DNA of 64,000 nt from Metaphire vulgaris (GCA_018105865.1 JACLAT010000128.1:48271-112270), one strand, 5' to 3'. Positions 33,593 to 46,001 are shown, counted from the first letter of the stretch. The notes: generated by a model from the sequence alone, not told the origin. Made by a program: numbers and translations.

Positions 33593-33599
33593 ATATTGC

Positions 33600-33768
33600 C
33601 CAATATCAGAGAATTCATTAGTTTGGTAAGTATGTCAAGACTAAAGTGAATTTCAAATGTTTAAAATTTATGAAAATTTACTATAGTCTTTTTTCATCAT
33701 TATAGCACGGGATTCCGTTTTGTCTGGACACAGCGCATATATATATATATATATATAATTAATTATAT
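33600..33768. other. AT-rich spacer
   Basis: Contains (AT)n at 33739-33757; nothing else. Confidence 0.5.
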
Positions 33769-33776
33769 ATATAATA

Positions 33777-34060
33777 CAGCGGTTCTCAACCTTTATAGTG
33801 CCGCGACCCTTTTAATTCAATTCCCATGATGTGGCGACCCCCAACCAGGCCCGTCGAGAGAAATTCGGGCCCCTGCAGAATAAAATTTCTTGACGACCTT
33901 TTTTCTTTTTTGTTTGTCAGCCTTTTTACATGATAAAATGAGTAAATTTTGCACAATAACAATAAAAGAGACAACCTTATATTTCTGAAGGTCTCCGGCG
34001 ACCCTGGCAAATCGTCATTCGACCCCTTTGGGGTCGCGACCCACAGGTTGAGAACCGCTG
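33777..34060. mobile_element. SPIN-like hAT MITE
   Basis: Left end CAGCGGTTCTCAACCTTTAT, right end CCACAGGTTGAGAACCGCTG; perfect 8-bp duplication ATATAATA (33769-33776, 34061-34068). The ends and subterminal parts (TGCCGCGACCC, GATGTGGCGACCCCCAACC, CGGCGACCCTGGCAAATCGTC, CCCTTTGGGGTCGCGACC) match my memory of the SPIN (space invader) hAT family of animals. The middle (33848-33960) instead resembles the CAGGCCCGCCGAGAGAAATT family, with core ACGACCTTTTTTCTTTTTTG, so it is a chimera. Confidence 0.8.
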
Positions 34061-34068
34061 ATATAATA

Positions 34069-34480
34069 TATGTAGACCTATAATATAATATATATATATA
34101 TATATATAATATATATGTAGACCTATATGCTGTATTTCGTTGCTCTGTAGTGAGTCTTACAGCTTCGGACGTCATACAAACTACAAATGAGAAGCCATTT
34201 ACATCATACAGACTCACAAGATACTCGATGGTAATATCCATCCAAATACCAGCAACAAAAAAAGCGGTCGTGGGCTATGGGGTTGGGGGCGGGGGTCGGG
34301 TCGGGTCGGGTTAGGCACATGCAACATTTCCACAAATTCTGACTGCTGACAGACAGGTGCGAACGATTGTCAGTCATAACGTGCATTTATATGCTGTAAA
34401 TAATTAACTTACTGTGGCCTGCTAATGTAATCAGAGTTACTGAAAGGCAAACAGTAAACAGCGAACTGCAATCAACTCGA
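34069..34480. other. no recognisable gene
   Basis: Contains (AT)n around 34090 and a G-rich run GGGGTCGGGTCGGGTCGGG at 34293-34311. Confidence 0.5.
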
Positions 34481-34559
34481 AGTTATTTGACGAAGTTAGG
34501 CGCCGCAATAATTAATCACCGTCGTTTCAATTATTACGTTTTAAGCAACGACGCAGCTG

Positions 34560-34800
34560 GACATTATTCCCGGAAAGAGGGCGCAAAGGTCGACCAAACC
34601 CCGCAGATGGACAGACGACATAGAAGAGATGAAACTATCAGCAGCTGTAACAGCAAGTTCGCAACAGCAGCAGCAGCAGCAGCAGAAGAAGAAGACAGAG
34701 ACAACTGGAATAATATAATCGGTTCTGCCGCCTCAGTCATAGACAATGAAGGAAAGAAGACCTGATGATGATGATACTGATGGCGATGCTGATGCTGATG
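34560..34800 (+). mobile_element. LINE post-RT fragment with CAG-repeat expansion
   Basis: Bases 34571-34650 encode KEGAKVDQTPQMDRRHRRDE in one frame and G-R-P-x-x-R-W-T-D-D-I-E-E-M in the adjacent one. A (CAG)8 run follows, then DNWNNIIGSAASVIDNEGKK and a (TGATGA)n tail from 34764. Broken. Confidence 0.6.
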
Positions 34801-34809
34801 ACGGTGATG

Positions 34810-35590
34810 ACGATGACCGATGGCGGTAAATGATGATGATGAGAAACGACTCATTGTGTTTGTAGCAGTCTGTCATTCTGGGATTTAATGAGAGAACATT
34901 CGTTTTGATTTTTATATTGGGGCCTACTAGGTTCAAATATGATTCTATTTAATTTTCAGAATCAATTATTTCACTTTATTGTAAAAATTCAAAAACGCAA
35001 TTTTCCTAATTGAAATTGTAACGCTTTCATCTATCGCTCAGAAGAACGTCATTCTTTTTTACCCTTTAAAACTACAGTGTAGGATTTCGGGCCGTGTCTA
35101 ATCTAGAACTCTTGCCAATCGAAGGAATAAGAGAAGAATTATTGTCTCAAGAGCTTCGGCGTATCTACATCACTTTGAAGATGTTCAAAGAATATCAATC
35201 AGAAATCAATTAGATGAAATTTTCGAAGCCCAATATTTGTTTTTGTTCTCGAAGATTCTTTTCTCTTCCTACGTCTTTTCACGTGAGAATGTTTGCAGAT
35301 GTTTCGCAAGGAATGCAATTTTGCAGATGAATCGCTCGAACAATTGTCAGATCTGATTTCACGATTTGAAATATGAACGAGAGCGACCTGTCAGAGAGAA
35401 TCTCTCCACAAGAGATTCTCTGCTGACATTGGTATCAACACGCGCATCCAATTCTCTTGATGAAAATACATCTTCACGTACGGACCGATTCAAGAATGTC
35501 TTACTAAGAAATACAAATTCGGCATAAGGTGTCTTTTACAATCAACTTTAACTGCTTCTGAAGTTAGGCGGTTTTACTGTACAGCGTGGT
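34810..35590. other. no recognisable feature
   Basis: No coding or element signal; a TCTCCACAAGAGATTCTCTG-like local inverted repeat near 35400. Confidence 0.5.
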
Positions 35591-35593
35591 ATC

Positions 35594-35763
35594 GGTGCTA
35601 TGACAAAATGTCCGCGGACAAAATGTCACGGACAAAATGTCACGGGCAAAATGTCATGGGGACAAAATGTCAAGGACAAAATGTCAAGGATAAAATGTTA
35701 CCCTAACTCTAACCCTAACCCTAAGCCGTGACATTTTGTCCGCGAACATTTTGTCCGGCCACG
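35594..35763. mobile_element. GACAAAATGTC fold-back element
   Basis: Starts GGTGCTATGACAAAATGTCC, ends GAACATTTTGTCCGGCCACG; GTGGTATC flanks both sides (35586-35593; right copy at 35767-35774, three bases beyond the end). The left arm has six units, the right arm two. The centre is TAACCCTAACTCTAACCCTA ACCCTAAGCC, a telomere-like array. Confidence 0.75.
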
Positions 35764-35859
35764 GTGGTGGTATCCTTAGTGCGCAGATGAGTAGCGATGC
35801 TTTCCTTTTGTCCTGTTATAAGATAGCATTGTGTTGTGAATGAGGGAATGAAGAGAATG

Positions 35860-37160
35860 AGGGATGAGGAATGAAGAGAATGAGGGATGACAGAATAATA
35901 AAGACAGTGATGATGGGCAGGTCAAATGGTATGAGAAAAAGAGGAAGACCAAAGAGAAGATGGATCGATGACATTCTTGAATGGACTGGACTTGACACCA
36001 CCCAAATTGTGTTGATCAGTTTATTTACTTAGGAAGTCTAATAACCGAAGATAATGACTGCAGCAAGGAGATAAGAAGACGGATTGGAATTGCAAGCAGT
36101 ACTTTTGTTAATTTGAACATGATCTGGAAAAGTAAAAACATTTGCACAGACATTAAATTGCGAATTATGGACACATGCGTGATATCTACCCTACTGTATG
36201 CATGTGAGACATGGACCATGAAGAAACAAGACAGATTAAAACTGAACGCATTTGAAATGAAATGTTATAGGAAAATGCTGAAAATAAGTTATAAAGATAT
36301 GATCAAAAATGATACTATTCGCAAAGACCTGGGACGAACAAAGACTGTTGTGGAGAAGATCAAAGAAAGAAAACTATCGATATTTGGACACATCTGCAGA
36401 ATGAGGGATGACAGAATAATAAAGACAGTGATGATGGGCAGGTCAAATGGTATGAGAAAAAGAGGAAGACCAAAGAGAAGATGGATCGATGACATTCTTG
36501 AATGGACTGGACTTGACACCACCCAAATTGTGTTGATCAGTTTATTTACTTAGGAAGTCTAATAACCGAAGATAATGACTGCAGCAAGGAGATAAGAAGA
36601 CGGATTGGAATTGCAAGCAGTACTTTTGCCAATTTGAACATGATCTGGAAAAGTAAAAACATTTGCACAGACATTAAATTGCGAATTATGGACACATGCG
36701 TGATATCTACCCTACTGTATGCATGTGAGACATGGACCATGAAGAAACAAGACAGATTAAAACTGAACGCATTTGAAATGAAATGTTATAGGAAAATGCT
36801 GAAAATAAGTTATAAAGATATGATCAAAAATGATACTATTCGCAAAGACCTGGGACGAACAAAGACTGTTGTGGAGAAGATCAAAGAAAGAAAACTATCG
36901 ATATTTGGACACATCTGCAGAATGAGGGATGACAGAATAATAAAGACAGTGATGATGGGCAGGTCAAATGGTATGAGAAAAAGAGGAAGACCAAAGAGAA
37001 GATGGATCGATGACATTCTTGAATGGACTGGACTTGACACCACCCAAAATGCGATATACATGGCCAAAGAAAGGAAAGGGCCATGGGCGAGCACTTTTAC
37101 ACCGTTGGCTCCGACGGTCCTTATGGACTATGGAGTGTGATGATGATGATGATGATGATG
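35860..37160 (+). mobile_element. LINE post-RT region, tandemly repeated 521-bp unit
   Basis: The unit is repeated with exact 521-bp spacing (35881, 36402, 36923). Each copy encodes YLGSLITEDNDCSKEIRRRI-like, IRIMDTCVISTLLYACETWT-like, MKKQDRLKLNAFEMKCYRKM, KERKLSIFGHICRMRDDRII and RKRGRPKRRWIDDILEWTGL. The copies differ by only a few bases. At each junction ...TTQ is fused to the VDQFIYLGS segment in another frame. The last copy continues to NAIYMAKERKGPWASTF and a (TGATGA)n tail. Confidence 0.85.
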
Positions 37161-37190
37161 ATTGTGTAACGATGAGGTTTTTTGTTGCAG

Positions 37191-37288
37191 CCTCAGAATG
37201 GCCTTATCACTGCGCAAGGATACGTGTTCAGCGATAGAGTTTCAACACAAAACACGTGCACATGTACCAACTCTCTCGTATTAAGTTT
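37191..37288 (+). CDS. possible divergent CUB-like exon
   Basis: Acceptor TTTTTTGTTGCAG|CCTCAG and donor AAGTTT|GTAAGC bracket an open frame PQNGLITAQGYVFSDRVSTQ NTCTCTNSLVLS. G-x-I-T-x-x-G-Y, a central C-x-C-T and L-V-L-S are reminiscent of the first half of a CUB domain. It ends in phase 2, the phase at which the candidate at 42612 begins. Unproven. Confidence 0.25.
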
Positions 37289-37299
37289 GTAAGCGAGTG

Positions 37300-38325
37300 T
37301 AGACTATAAGTAACTTAAGTTTTGCATTCTAAAATTTCTGATGTAAAGCTTTTCGAAGATCCCTTGTGAAAGTATGCTTAATTATCTGCTTATTCTTCAT
37401 GATGTCACATTTTATAAAAATATTTTTTTGAAAATACGCATCGGTAAAGGCGGTGCAAGCAAGCATAGATGTATAGTTGTATACAAAGCTAATTGACGCA
37501 TGAAAGAGTTATATTTTTAGAACTGCATAGAACAGAGAGATTATGGGAAATGACAGAAACCACGGTGCTTCGAGAAAAAAACGAATATTATTATCAAAAG
37601 ACGATCAAAGCCTAAACATTAAACAAACTGCAATTAAAACTAAGAATTTGATCAGAATCAATCAAAGCGCTATTGCATTCATCTTTTTGTAGCCGTGCCA
37701 CGTGTTGGAATTCATACAACTTCTAAAGCGCCTTAGCGTTTCAAATTCTTCAAAGTAATTCTCTTGAGTTCTCACTATTCATTCGATAGTTGAACGTCGA
37801 ATGTTTTTCTAACACTTATCGACGGTAACACATTATTACAATATATCGGTCCACTATATCAGTAAATATTAAAAAATAGTTGATCACGAGTCAATATGAA
37901 TTTAAATGCAGATCCTCAATTTATTTTGTCGCGGTGATAAGTGACAATAGCATGGTTGTGGGAACACTGAGACATTCATCCAAAGTCAGAAGTTTAATAA
38001 TTAATTTACTGCCGTTTATAAAGAAACGTTAGAAATGTTGTTGCATGCCTTTGGGATTCTGTTGATAGTTCACAACGGGAAGAGACAGTACTTAAAAGAC
38101 ATCATCATTATTACAGCATAAGCGTTGTGTAAAAGATATTACGTATAAATATAATATTAACTAAATAGACTAAAATATGAATATTACTATAACTTCTTGT
38201 TAAAGAGGATGGAACGGAAGGCTGCGTTACGGGGAAAAATCATTTTGATCCTGAGATTAAAAAAAACTTGAGGAGAGCTGACTAAAAAATTGCTGCTTCT
38301 AGAGAATGGAGCCGGGAAGCAAAAA
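37300..38325. other. no recognisable feature
   Basis: AT-rich single-copy-looking sequence with no frame or element I can support; it would be intronic if 37191 and 42612 are exons. Confidence 0.5.
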
Positions 38326-38330
38326 GAGGT

Positions 38331-38412
38331 TAATCATCATCATCACCATCATCATCATCACCATCATCATCGTCGCCGCCGCCGCCGCCGTCGTCATCAG
38401 CATCATCATCAA
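38331..38412. repeat. (ATC)n/(CCG)n microsatellite
   Basis: CATCATCACCATC then CGCCGCCGCCGCC units. Confidence 0.9.
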
Positions 38413-38499
38413 ACTTCTATAGCGCCATTTTAGTAGTGTCCATGACATCAGTGGATGGTCACTCTTTGATTTCAGTCGTAATCCCCCATTGCCAAATCC

Positions 38500-38501
<2 letters not shown>

Positions 38502-38540
<39 letters not shown>
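38502..38540. repeat. (GA)n microsatellite
   Basis: Uninterrupted GA dinucleotides. Confidence 0.95.
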
Positions 38541-38541
<1 letters not shown>

Positions 38542-38974
38542 ACAGTAGTCCAGGCTATTTCTTAATGGGAGAACATCTAAGAGAGAACCGCAACAAACGA
38601 GGCGGGCGGACGAGGAGCAGATTCGACAAGTAACCAAATCGAATTTATTATGTATCCCTAGAAATTTTTGATCTGACGTTGCTAGTACTAACCTCGTTGA
38701 ATGTATACATTTGTTGTCATGTAAATAAAATTGTTTAAACCAGCGAACGCACTATTCAGCAAATTACGGAAAGAGGAGCAACTGAGCATCCTCCCTCCTC
38801 CACCCTCTATCCACCGGACATTGAAACCCGTTCTGTCAGAACATCGCCGCTGTCAACAAGCAAATGTTTAATATTATAACGGGCGAGGATAGACAAACAA
38901 GATACCGCAATATACAGTGTTCAAATCTTCTAAACATTACGCCTCCCTTTCCAAAGTTTAGAGATATATATCGA

Positions 38975-39138
38975 CAGGGCGCGATTTGCGGAGGGGGAAT
39001 CTTTCCCCACTATCCAACTGCATCCCCTACTGCTACATCCCCACCACTACATCCCCACTGCTACAGTTTCCAACAACTACATCTCCCCAAGCTCGACATA
39101 TCCCCCCCCCACTGCTCCAGGTCACAAATCGCACCCTG
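38975..39138. mobile_element. hAT MITE, CAGGGCGCGATTTG family
   Basis: Ends CAGGGCGCGATTTGCGGAGG and CACAAATCGCACCCTG; perfect 8-bp duplication TATATCGA (38967-38974, 39139-39146). The interior is CTACATCCCC-type units. Confidence 0.85.
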
Positions 39139-39294
39139 TATATCGACATTTCTAGGTCTAAGTCAATCGTTTGTTTGTGTAAACGCTGATTTCAACGTGT
39201 TTCCAGTACAACAAATGACACCGATGCTCTAAGATGGTCGCCATCTTTATTGCGATAATTCACAAGAGACGGGTAACATCAGGCTGTCCATTAA

Positions 39295-39435
39295 GGCGGT
39301 CGGTCGGTCGGTCGGTCGGAGACAGAGACTTAATAAGAGTTACGGTCTCCACAGACGTCGCTCTGCAATGACTGTTTGGCATTGACTTAGGGTTTCCGTT
39401 TACTTACTTACTTACTTACTGTCTTGCTTACTTAC
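39295..39435. repeat. (CGGT)n and (CTTA)n microsatellites
   Basis: CGGTCGGTCGGTCGG at 39298-39319 and ACTTACTTACTTACT at 39402-39436. Confidence 0.85.
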
Positions 39436-39571
39436 TTACCATAGGAAGACCATCGCCAGCTGTAATTGATTAACGTCTTGGAGCAAAATCACCGAGCTTA
39501 GAAATGCAATAGCAACTTACACTGGCAATAAACAGTCGGCAAATATCATCGTCATCATCGTCATCACCTTT

Positions 39572-39893
<322 letters not shown>

Positions 39894-40039
39894 GCAGCAG
39901 CAGAAACAGCACCAGCAGCATCGTCATCTCCTTCTTCCATTTTCTTCGTCCATCTTCTTCTTCTTTCATCATCATCATCTTCTTCTTCTTCCTGTTCATC
40001 GTTATATGTGTATTGTGTAGTACAGATATAAAAGTACAT

Positions 40040-40460
40040 AGTCTGCTGTATGATCCAGTAGCTGCCTTAAAATATGATTTTCGTCAAAAATTACATTACA
40101 TTGTAGGCTATCAGCATGTTTACGATTGATAAAAGCGTTGTAATAGTGCTCTTGATTTTACTTTTTGCTGGATCGGTACTTGTTGTTTCTATGTCGAATC
40201 TTCTCATTTTGATTTGTCAACGGCAAAAGATTATAATTATCGACGTGGCCTACATTTTGAACGAATTTTAAGAGTCTTTAAATAAAAGGCTGTCCATTAA
40301 TTATGTCAACAAATTTTGGGCAATTTTTTGACCCCTTCCCTTGTCAACAACTGTTAACTTTCACTTACCCCCGCCCATAATTACGTCAAAACTTTTGACC
40401 TCCCAAGATCAATGACAGGTCCCAATAACAAGGTTATTATTTTTGTGGTGATGACCATTT
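40040..40460. mobile_element. MITE fragment in unassigned sequence
   Basis: AGGCTGTCCATTAATTATGT and ACAAATTTTGGGCAATTTTT at 40289-40330 match the reverse of 8687-8735; the other end is not recognisable. The remainder has no signal. Confidence 0.4.
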
Positions 40461-40465
40461 TTTCC

Positions 40466-40467
<2 letters not shown>

Positions 40468-40521
<54 letters not shown>
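40468..40521. repeat. (ATT)n microsatellite
   Basis: About 17 ATT units. Confidence 0.95.
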
Positions 40522-40529
40522 ATTATTAA

Positions 40530-41229
40530 AGTTAAGTTTATTGTGGTAACTAATCCAGAAGGTCTACGTGAACACATTACAGTGTCAAAACAGAATCATA
40601 ACTAGTTCGAAATATAGCCAGGTCTTTAAGCGCTTCTTAAATGTACCTAGTGATGGTGAGAGTTGAATGGCCAGTGGTAGACCATTCCAGACCCGTGCTG
40701 CCACCACGGGAAATGCGCGATCACCCACGGTGGAAAGACGCGAGTTCGTATTGCGTGTCATTTAGAGATTGTTTGTATTTGTCCGTCGATGGCCTATATA
40801 TCATCTGACATTAGTTAATTTTGAAGCTGCAATAATTCTTGGGAACAAGACCTATTATCTCTTTGGCAGGCGCTTCAGATGACCAATGACCATACACGTA
40901 TTTGTTCAGATCGAAAGCTGTTCGCTGTCTACATCAGCTCATGTACCATTGTGGCTTTTGGATTATGTCGCTACTGATTCACACGAAGACGTTATAGAAG
41001 TAGGGCAGTGAGGAATTCAAAGCATTGTTCTGCTAGAAGGTTTTGATTTTGCTGAAGAAATTCTAAGTGTGGACTTCATGGTCGCGGTGGATGAAATTAG
41101 TTTTGAGGTCAGTCGTGAGTGTAATAGTTCTTGTAAACGGTAAAGGCTTCGTTGGTCTTTGAAGAATTTTTCCAATACTGTCTGTCCTGATCCTCAATAA
41201 AACCGACCATTTACGACTGCAGAGCTCGC
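40530..41229. other. no recognisable feature
   Basis: Phrases such as ATGGCCAGTGGTAGACCATTCC look like degraded coding sequence of a retrotransposon, but I could not assign a domain. Confidence 0.4.
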
Positions 41230-41237
41230 GTTCTGTG

Positions 41238-41407
41238 CAGGGCGTAGCCAAGAATTTGATTTGGGGTATAATGCAATTGGGGGGGGGTATAAATCTTTAA
41301 AAAGCGTTGAAAAACTTAAAAAAACACTTTAGAAACTTTAAGGTAGCCTGATTTTTTTGGGGGGTAGGGTATATATACCGATATACCCCTCCTTCGCTAC
41401 GCCCCTG
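41238..41407. mobile_element. hAT MITE, CAGGGGCGTAGC family
   Basis: Ends CAGGGCGTAGCCAAG and CTTCGCTACGCCCCTG; duplications GTTCTGTG (41230-41237) and CTTCTGTG (41408-41415). The interior matches 52490-52650 (TTGATTTGGGGTATAA, GGTATATATA). Confidence 0.85.
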
Positions 41408-41772
41408 CTTCTGTGCTTCTGTCAGATGTTTGATCAATTTCATTACGATTTTAATTAACCCCCTTAACTGGGGATCCCGGATATATCCGTCAATTTTACA
41501 TTGAGTTACAGTTAAATACACGGTTAAGGGGTTAAACCAATATATTTTGAACATATCTCATGTACTTGGACATTCAATTTATTAATAGAAATAATATCGA
41601 AAGAGGAGGCATCGATTCGATTTCGCACGACGGATTGACAAATTGTGTTATGATTGTTGATTCCTATAAAGACTGCACTTCATCTAACTAGGTCCGAAAG
41701 CGGAAAGCGGAGTTCGAAAAGTGCGCACTTTGTCTAAAGTGCACACTCTCTGCGAACGACCGTCAGATATGG

Positions 41773-42420
<648 letters not shown>

Positions 42421-42611
42421 CGGGATAGGCTAAGCCTTAGGCAATCTAGTAGGCTAATCTTAACTCGTGGCTTCGGTATTTTCGCGCATAATCCAGGTTC
42501 CTTAACTGAGACGCAAATACTTGAGAGAAAAAGACCTACAAATACATTGGCAGGAGACGTTTGACTATGGTGGGTCAATGGACTCAATATTGAGTATTCA
42601 CTGTTTCTGTA

Positions 42612-42742
42612 GGATGTTTGATGGAATGTCTATAGGTGTATATGTTAACAGAAAAACGTTTACAAACTATAGCAGCAACTGCGTTATGTCTCTCAACGTC
42701 TCCGCGATGAAAAAGACAAATATTTCTAGAGGATACTTTTAA
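42612..42742 (+). CDS. possible divergent CUB-like terminal exon
   Basis: After TTTCTGTAG an open frame reads MFDGMSIGVYVNRKTFTNYS SNCVMSLNVSAMKKTNISRG YF, then TAA. N-C-x-x-x-L-N-V ... R-G-Y-F resembles the last strands of CUB domains (C-x-x-x-x-V-x-F ... G-F). It starts in phase 2, as 37288 ends, but 5.3 kb separates them. It could equally be chance. Confidence 0.22.
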
Positions 42743-42744
42743 CA

Positions 42745-43136
42745 AGCCAAGCGCTGGAGCGATCAGATGGCCACCCTTTCTAAAACCGCAATTATAGAAA
42801 AACGGCGTTCCATCTTTCTGAATTGTATACAGGAGATGATCACACTGAAAGCTCGAAGCGTTCACTCTGTCACATTATTCACGGTCGTATACACGCTGTT
42901 AGCGTCGGCTCAATGTTTGCGTATCTTCATTGCTTCGTCGTACATCTCAACTACTATCTCCCCTCAAGAAGAGCTTCTTGACGCCTTTCGACAACACTGA
43001 CGATAGATTCTTACGAATCTGTCCCATACGTGGATCGTGGGTTCCAAAACTTCTCGTTTTTAAGGGTCCGCGGCTAAGCACATGTCGTCACAACCATTTT
43101 CTCTAACCCACACATGCGTCTTCTCTCTCTTTCTCT
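42745..43136. other. no feature I can assign
   Basis: An open frame at 42767-43000 contains a moderately hydrophobic stretch (SVTLFTVVYTLLASAQCLRI) but no recognised family. Confidence 0.35.
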
Positions 43137-43181
43137 CTAGATGTCTGTCTGTCTGTCTGTCTATCTATCCTTCAGTATATC

Positions 43182-43252
<71 letters not shown>
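43137..43252. repeat. (TCTG)n and (CT)n microsatellite
   Basis: TCTGTCTGTCTGTC followed by about 36 CT units. Confidence 0.95.
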
Positions 43253-43255
<3 letters not shown>

Positions 43256-43274
43256 CATAATCTTATTCTGAATT

Positions 43275-43405
43275 GGTAGTAAGATCAAGCTAACCAGCAG
43301 TTGGATTTCTGCCAAGCAACCGGAGAGTAGCAGGTTCGACTCTTACCCTATTCAATGCGTAGCGCCCTCAGGCAAGTTACTCGCCCATGTCTTGCGCTAC
43401 ACTTA
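43275..43405 (+). mobile_element. tRNA-derived SINE fragment
   Basis: B-box-like CAGGTTCGACTCTTACCC at 43330-43347 followed by AGGCAAGTTACTCGCCC, a common SINE-body motif. The A-box side is degraded. Confidence 0.4.
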
Positions 43406-43726
43406 TGCAGTGCGTAACGTGGGAGGCTAGGGGTAGGGTTGCCCCGGGCGCAAAGTTCTAGGGGGCGTACAATTTAAAGTGAAAAAGAAAAAAGTAGTAA
43501 TAGTAAACCATAAAATAGGTCAGCATATGTCAGTCATAAAGAACAAGAAAGAATTTCAGTACTTTTCTAAATCTATTATTGCAATGTGGGAATTCTGGAA
43601 AGGTTTTTTGATTGTCAAGACAGTTTGGTCACAAGTTGAAGTCGTAATCCCTTTTTGCTTTGGGTGCTGGTAACACACGCTACGTCACTGCGCTTACGTA
43701 ATACTACTGTCATTAGATTTAGTCTT
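43406..43726. other. no recognisable feature
   Basis: Includes a GGTAGGGTTGCCCCGGGCGC segment that looks MITE-like but has no paired end. Confidence 0.4.
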
Positions 43727-43734
43727 GAATCAGG

Positions 43735-43932
43735 CAGGCCCGCCGAAAGAAATTCCGGGCCCCTGTGCACAAGGGGCAGTCACGGCCCCCCCCCCTATAG
43801 GTGTGAAAACTGATGATGACCTTTTTCGCTTGTCACTCTTTTTCGCGATGTTAATACATGACCGGCTCGGGCCCCCTACAGGTCGCCGGGCCCCTGTGCA
43901 TTTCACCCTGCCGCCCCCTCTCGGCGGGCCTA
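43735..43932. mobile_element. hAT MITE, CAGGCCCGCCGA family
   Basis: Ends CAGGCCCGCCGAAAGAAATT and CTCTCGGCGGGCCTA; perfect 8-bp duplication GAATCAGG (43727-43734, 43933-43940). Core GATGACCTTTTTCGCTTGTC at 43823. Copy at 57149. Confidence 0.88.
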
Positions 43933-44045
43933 GAATCAGGACTTCTATATGAAGCATTATATCGAATCCACACCTGACAAGAGACAGACCGTCGTCATTT
44001 TTGGTCCGCGCGCAAGTTATCTCGAAATAAAACAGTTTTACCTAG

Positions 44046-44740
44046 ACACACCCCTCCTCTAAGGAAACATTTCGCTGATGAGACACGCCACCATTGTTCG
44101 CTTTTTGGTTCTCTTTCTTCCCATATGAAGATGCCTATATCATCAGCCGTTGTTGTGGAAAATACATACATATAGGCCTATAATATGCGTTTCAACGCAT
44201 CGAAATACTCGTCTCGTTCAAAATCGTAATCACGAAATGCCGGAGATAGTTTCTGGCGAACGGTGTACGCCGCCTCCCGTCTGCAAAGCAATCGCACGTC
44301 GACGACGCCCGTACATCCATCACCACAGGACAGGCTATTCGCCAGAACACTGGCGGGGGGAGGGTGCTGCTGCGTGGAATTGACCAGATGGTCAGTTTCA
44401 AATGACCGTGAAACGAAGGCGTCGAAGCCATGATATTCCCATCGGTCGAACAGTGTAGGACGACCGTCAAACTATCGGGAAATTGAGTTTCGACGGACCG
44501 TGAAAATTCTTCGGAGCTTGCCGTTTTTCGAAGGCCGACTGCATGTGTGTGTCCGGTAGCCACAGATGGTGATTAGGTGAGTGCTTGCACTGCACTCCAG
44601 TAGTGCTTTCGAGTAGGCGACAGTTGCACTTGGCGCGCGCGCGCGTCGTGGGAGTGAAACGGAATCCGATTTACGCGCGTCTGCTTATCGGATGGCGTGC
44701 GTGTCTCATCAGCGAAATGTTTCCTTAGAGGGGAGAGTGT
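44046..44740. mobile_element. unclassified element with 45-bp inverted repeats
   Basis: ACACACCCCTCCTCTAAGGA and ACATTTCGCTGATGAGACAC at 44047-44090 are inverted at 44696-44741 (GTGTCTCATCAGCGAAATGT, TTCCTTAGAGGGGAGAGTGT). The 78 bases next to the left arm (TTGTTCGCTTTTTGGTTCTC ... GTTGTTGTGGAAAATACATA) are directly repeated at 44851-44929, outside the right arm. No target duplication is certain. Confidence 0.6.
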
Positions 44741-44934
44741 GTCTCGGTATACAAGACAGTCCCTGAGAATTAATCGCTATATACGACAAAAAGCAATCAG
44801 TCATCCGCATTAGATGAATGGCCGTAACATTATTAGGCAGTATGGAACCATTGTTCGCTTTTTGGTTCTCTTTCTTCCTATATGAAGATGCCTATTTCAT
44901 CAGCCGTTGTTGTGGAAAATACATACATTAATAC

Positions 44935-45436
44935 ATATAATCAGTGCTTTTTTAAGGAAAAAGGTTTGGGAACTCATCTTTTTACTCAATAAAAACTGGT
45001 GTGGGAACGCCGTACCTGTACGTTCCCAAACGCATTATTACATATCCATAATTATATAAACAATCTGGCAAAAGGTGTGGAAATGCCTTTCCCGAGCGTT
45101 CTGGCTGAAAAAGGAAACAAGGATACCAACAGCGAAACATAATTTCCGCCAAGAGGTACCTAGTAAATTAACATTTTACATAGTAATTGATCTAAGTAAT
45201 GCAAGGTGATTGACAGAATACTCATATACAGCAAGTCAATATTGGAAAGCTGTAGGGGCCTAAAGAAACCTAACAGATAAACAGGTACATAAAACTAATT
45301 TAGTAAATTGGGTGATAATTTAGTAAATTGGGTGATAAGTATAATAAATAATTTTTCAACTTATATTTAAATTCATTAATTTTGATAATATATGATAGTT
45401 TTTGTGTAATGAATTTCATATTCTAACATAACATAA
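44935..45436. other. no recognisable feature
   Basis: AT-rich; TTTAGTAAATTGGGTGATAA is duplicated in tandem at 45299-45338. Confidence 0.5.
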
Positions 45437-45444
45437 TCCATTAT

Positions 45445-45688
45445 CAGGGCGTCATTTGAGGGGGCAGGAGGCCGTGCCCCAAGGAAATGAAGAAATAATG
45501 TATAATGTTTTAAATAAATAAATGTGAAATGCGCAAAAATCAAATCGTAAAATTGCAAAAAAATATAAGAAATTTGCAAATTTGCCAAAATTGGCCCAAA
45601 ATTTTTCCAAAATTGGCAAAAATTGCAAAATTGCCTAAATTTGCAAAAATTTATCTTGCCCCAAGAAAAGTGTGAAATGACGCTACAG
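45445..45688. mobile_element. hAT MITE, CAGGGCGTCATTTG family
   Basis: Ends CAGGGCGTCATTTGAGGG and GTGTGAAATGACGCTACAG; duplications TCCATTAT (45437-45444) and CCCATTAT (45689-45696). The interior is TTGCAAAAATT-type units, as in 20159 and 21750. Confidence 0.82.
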
Positions 45689-45883
45689 CCCATTATCAAA
45701 GTCCACGGCCATATAATTAAGTCTAATAGAACTCAGTCGAAAGTAAGCAAGTATGGTTCATTTCTATAATACGGACGGCATTGTAGTAATAGAATTTTAC
45801 GCCTAAATTTAATATAATGGTTCAGGTATAATTTACTAATAAAACTATTTCTGAAATTTCGATCAGCATCCTTTATGCCTAGA

Positions 45884-45950
45884 CAGTGTTTATTCTAGGC
45901 CTGTTTTGGGGAGGGGGAATTCCCTTTCCCAAAGTTTTAAAATCCTCCCC

Positions 45951-46001
<51 letters not shown>

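Noticed and set aside
35699..35732. True telomere or chromosome end
   Set aside because: Only about five telomere-type units, located in the loop of a transposon and present in several dispersed copies.
36113..37140. Host gene encoding a tandem-domain protein
   Set aside because: The frames are the post-RT region of a LINE (Y-A-C-E-T-W-T, G-R-P-K-R-R-W-x-D-D-I) repeated by tandem duplication.
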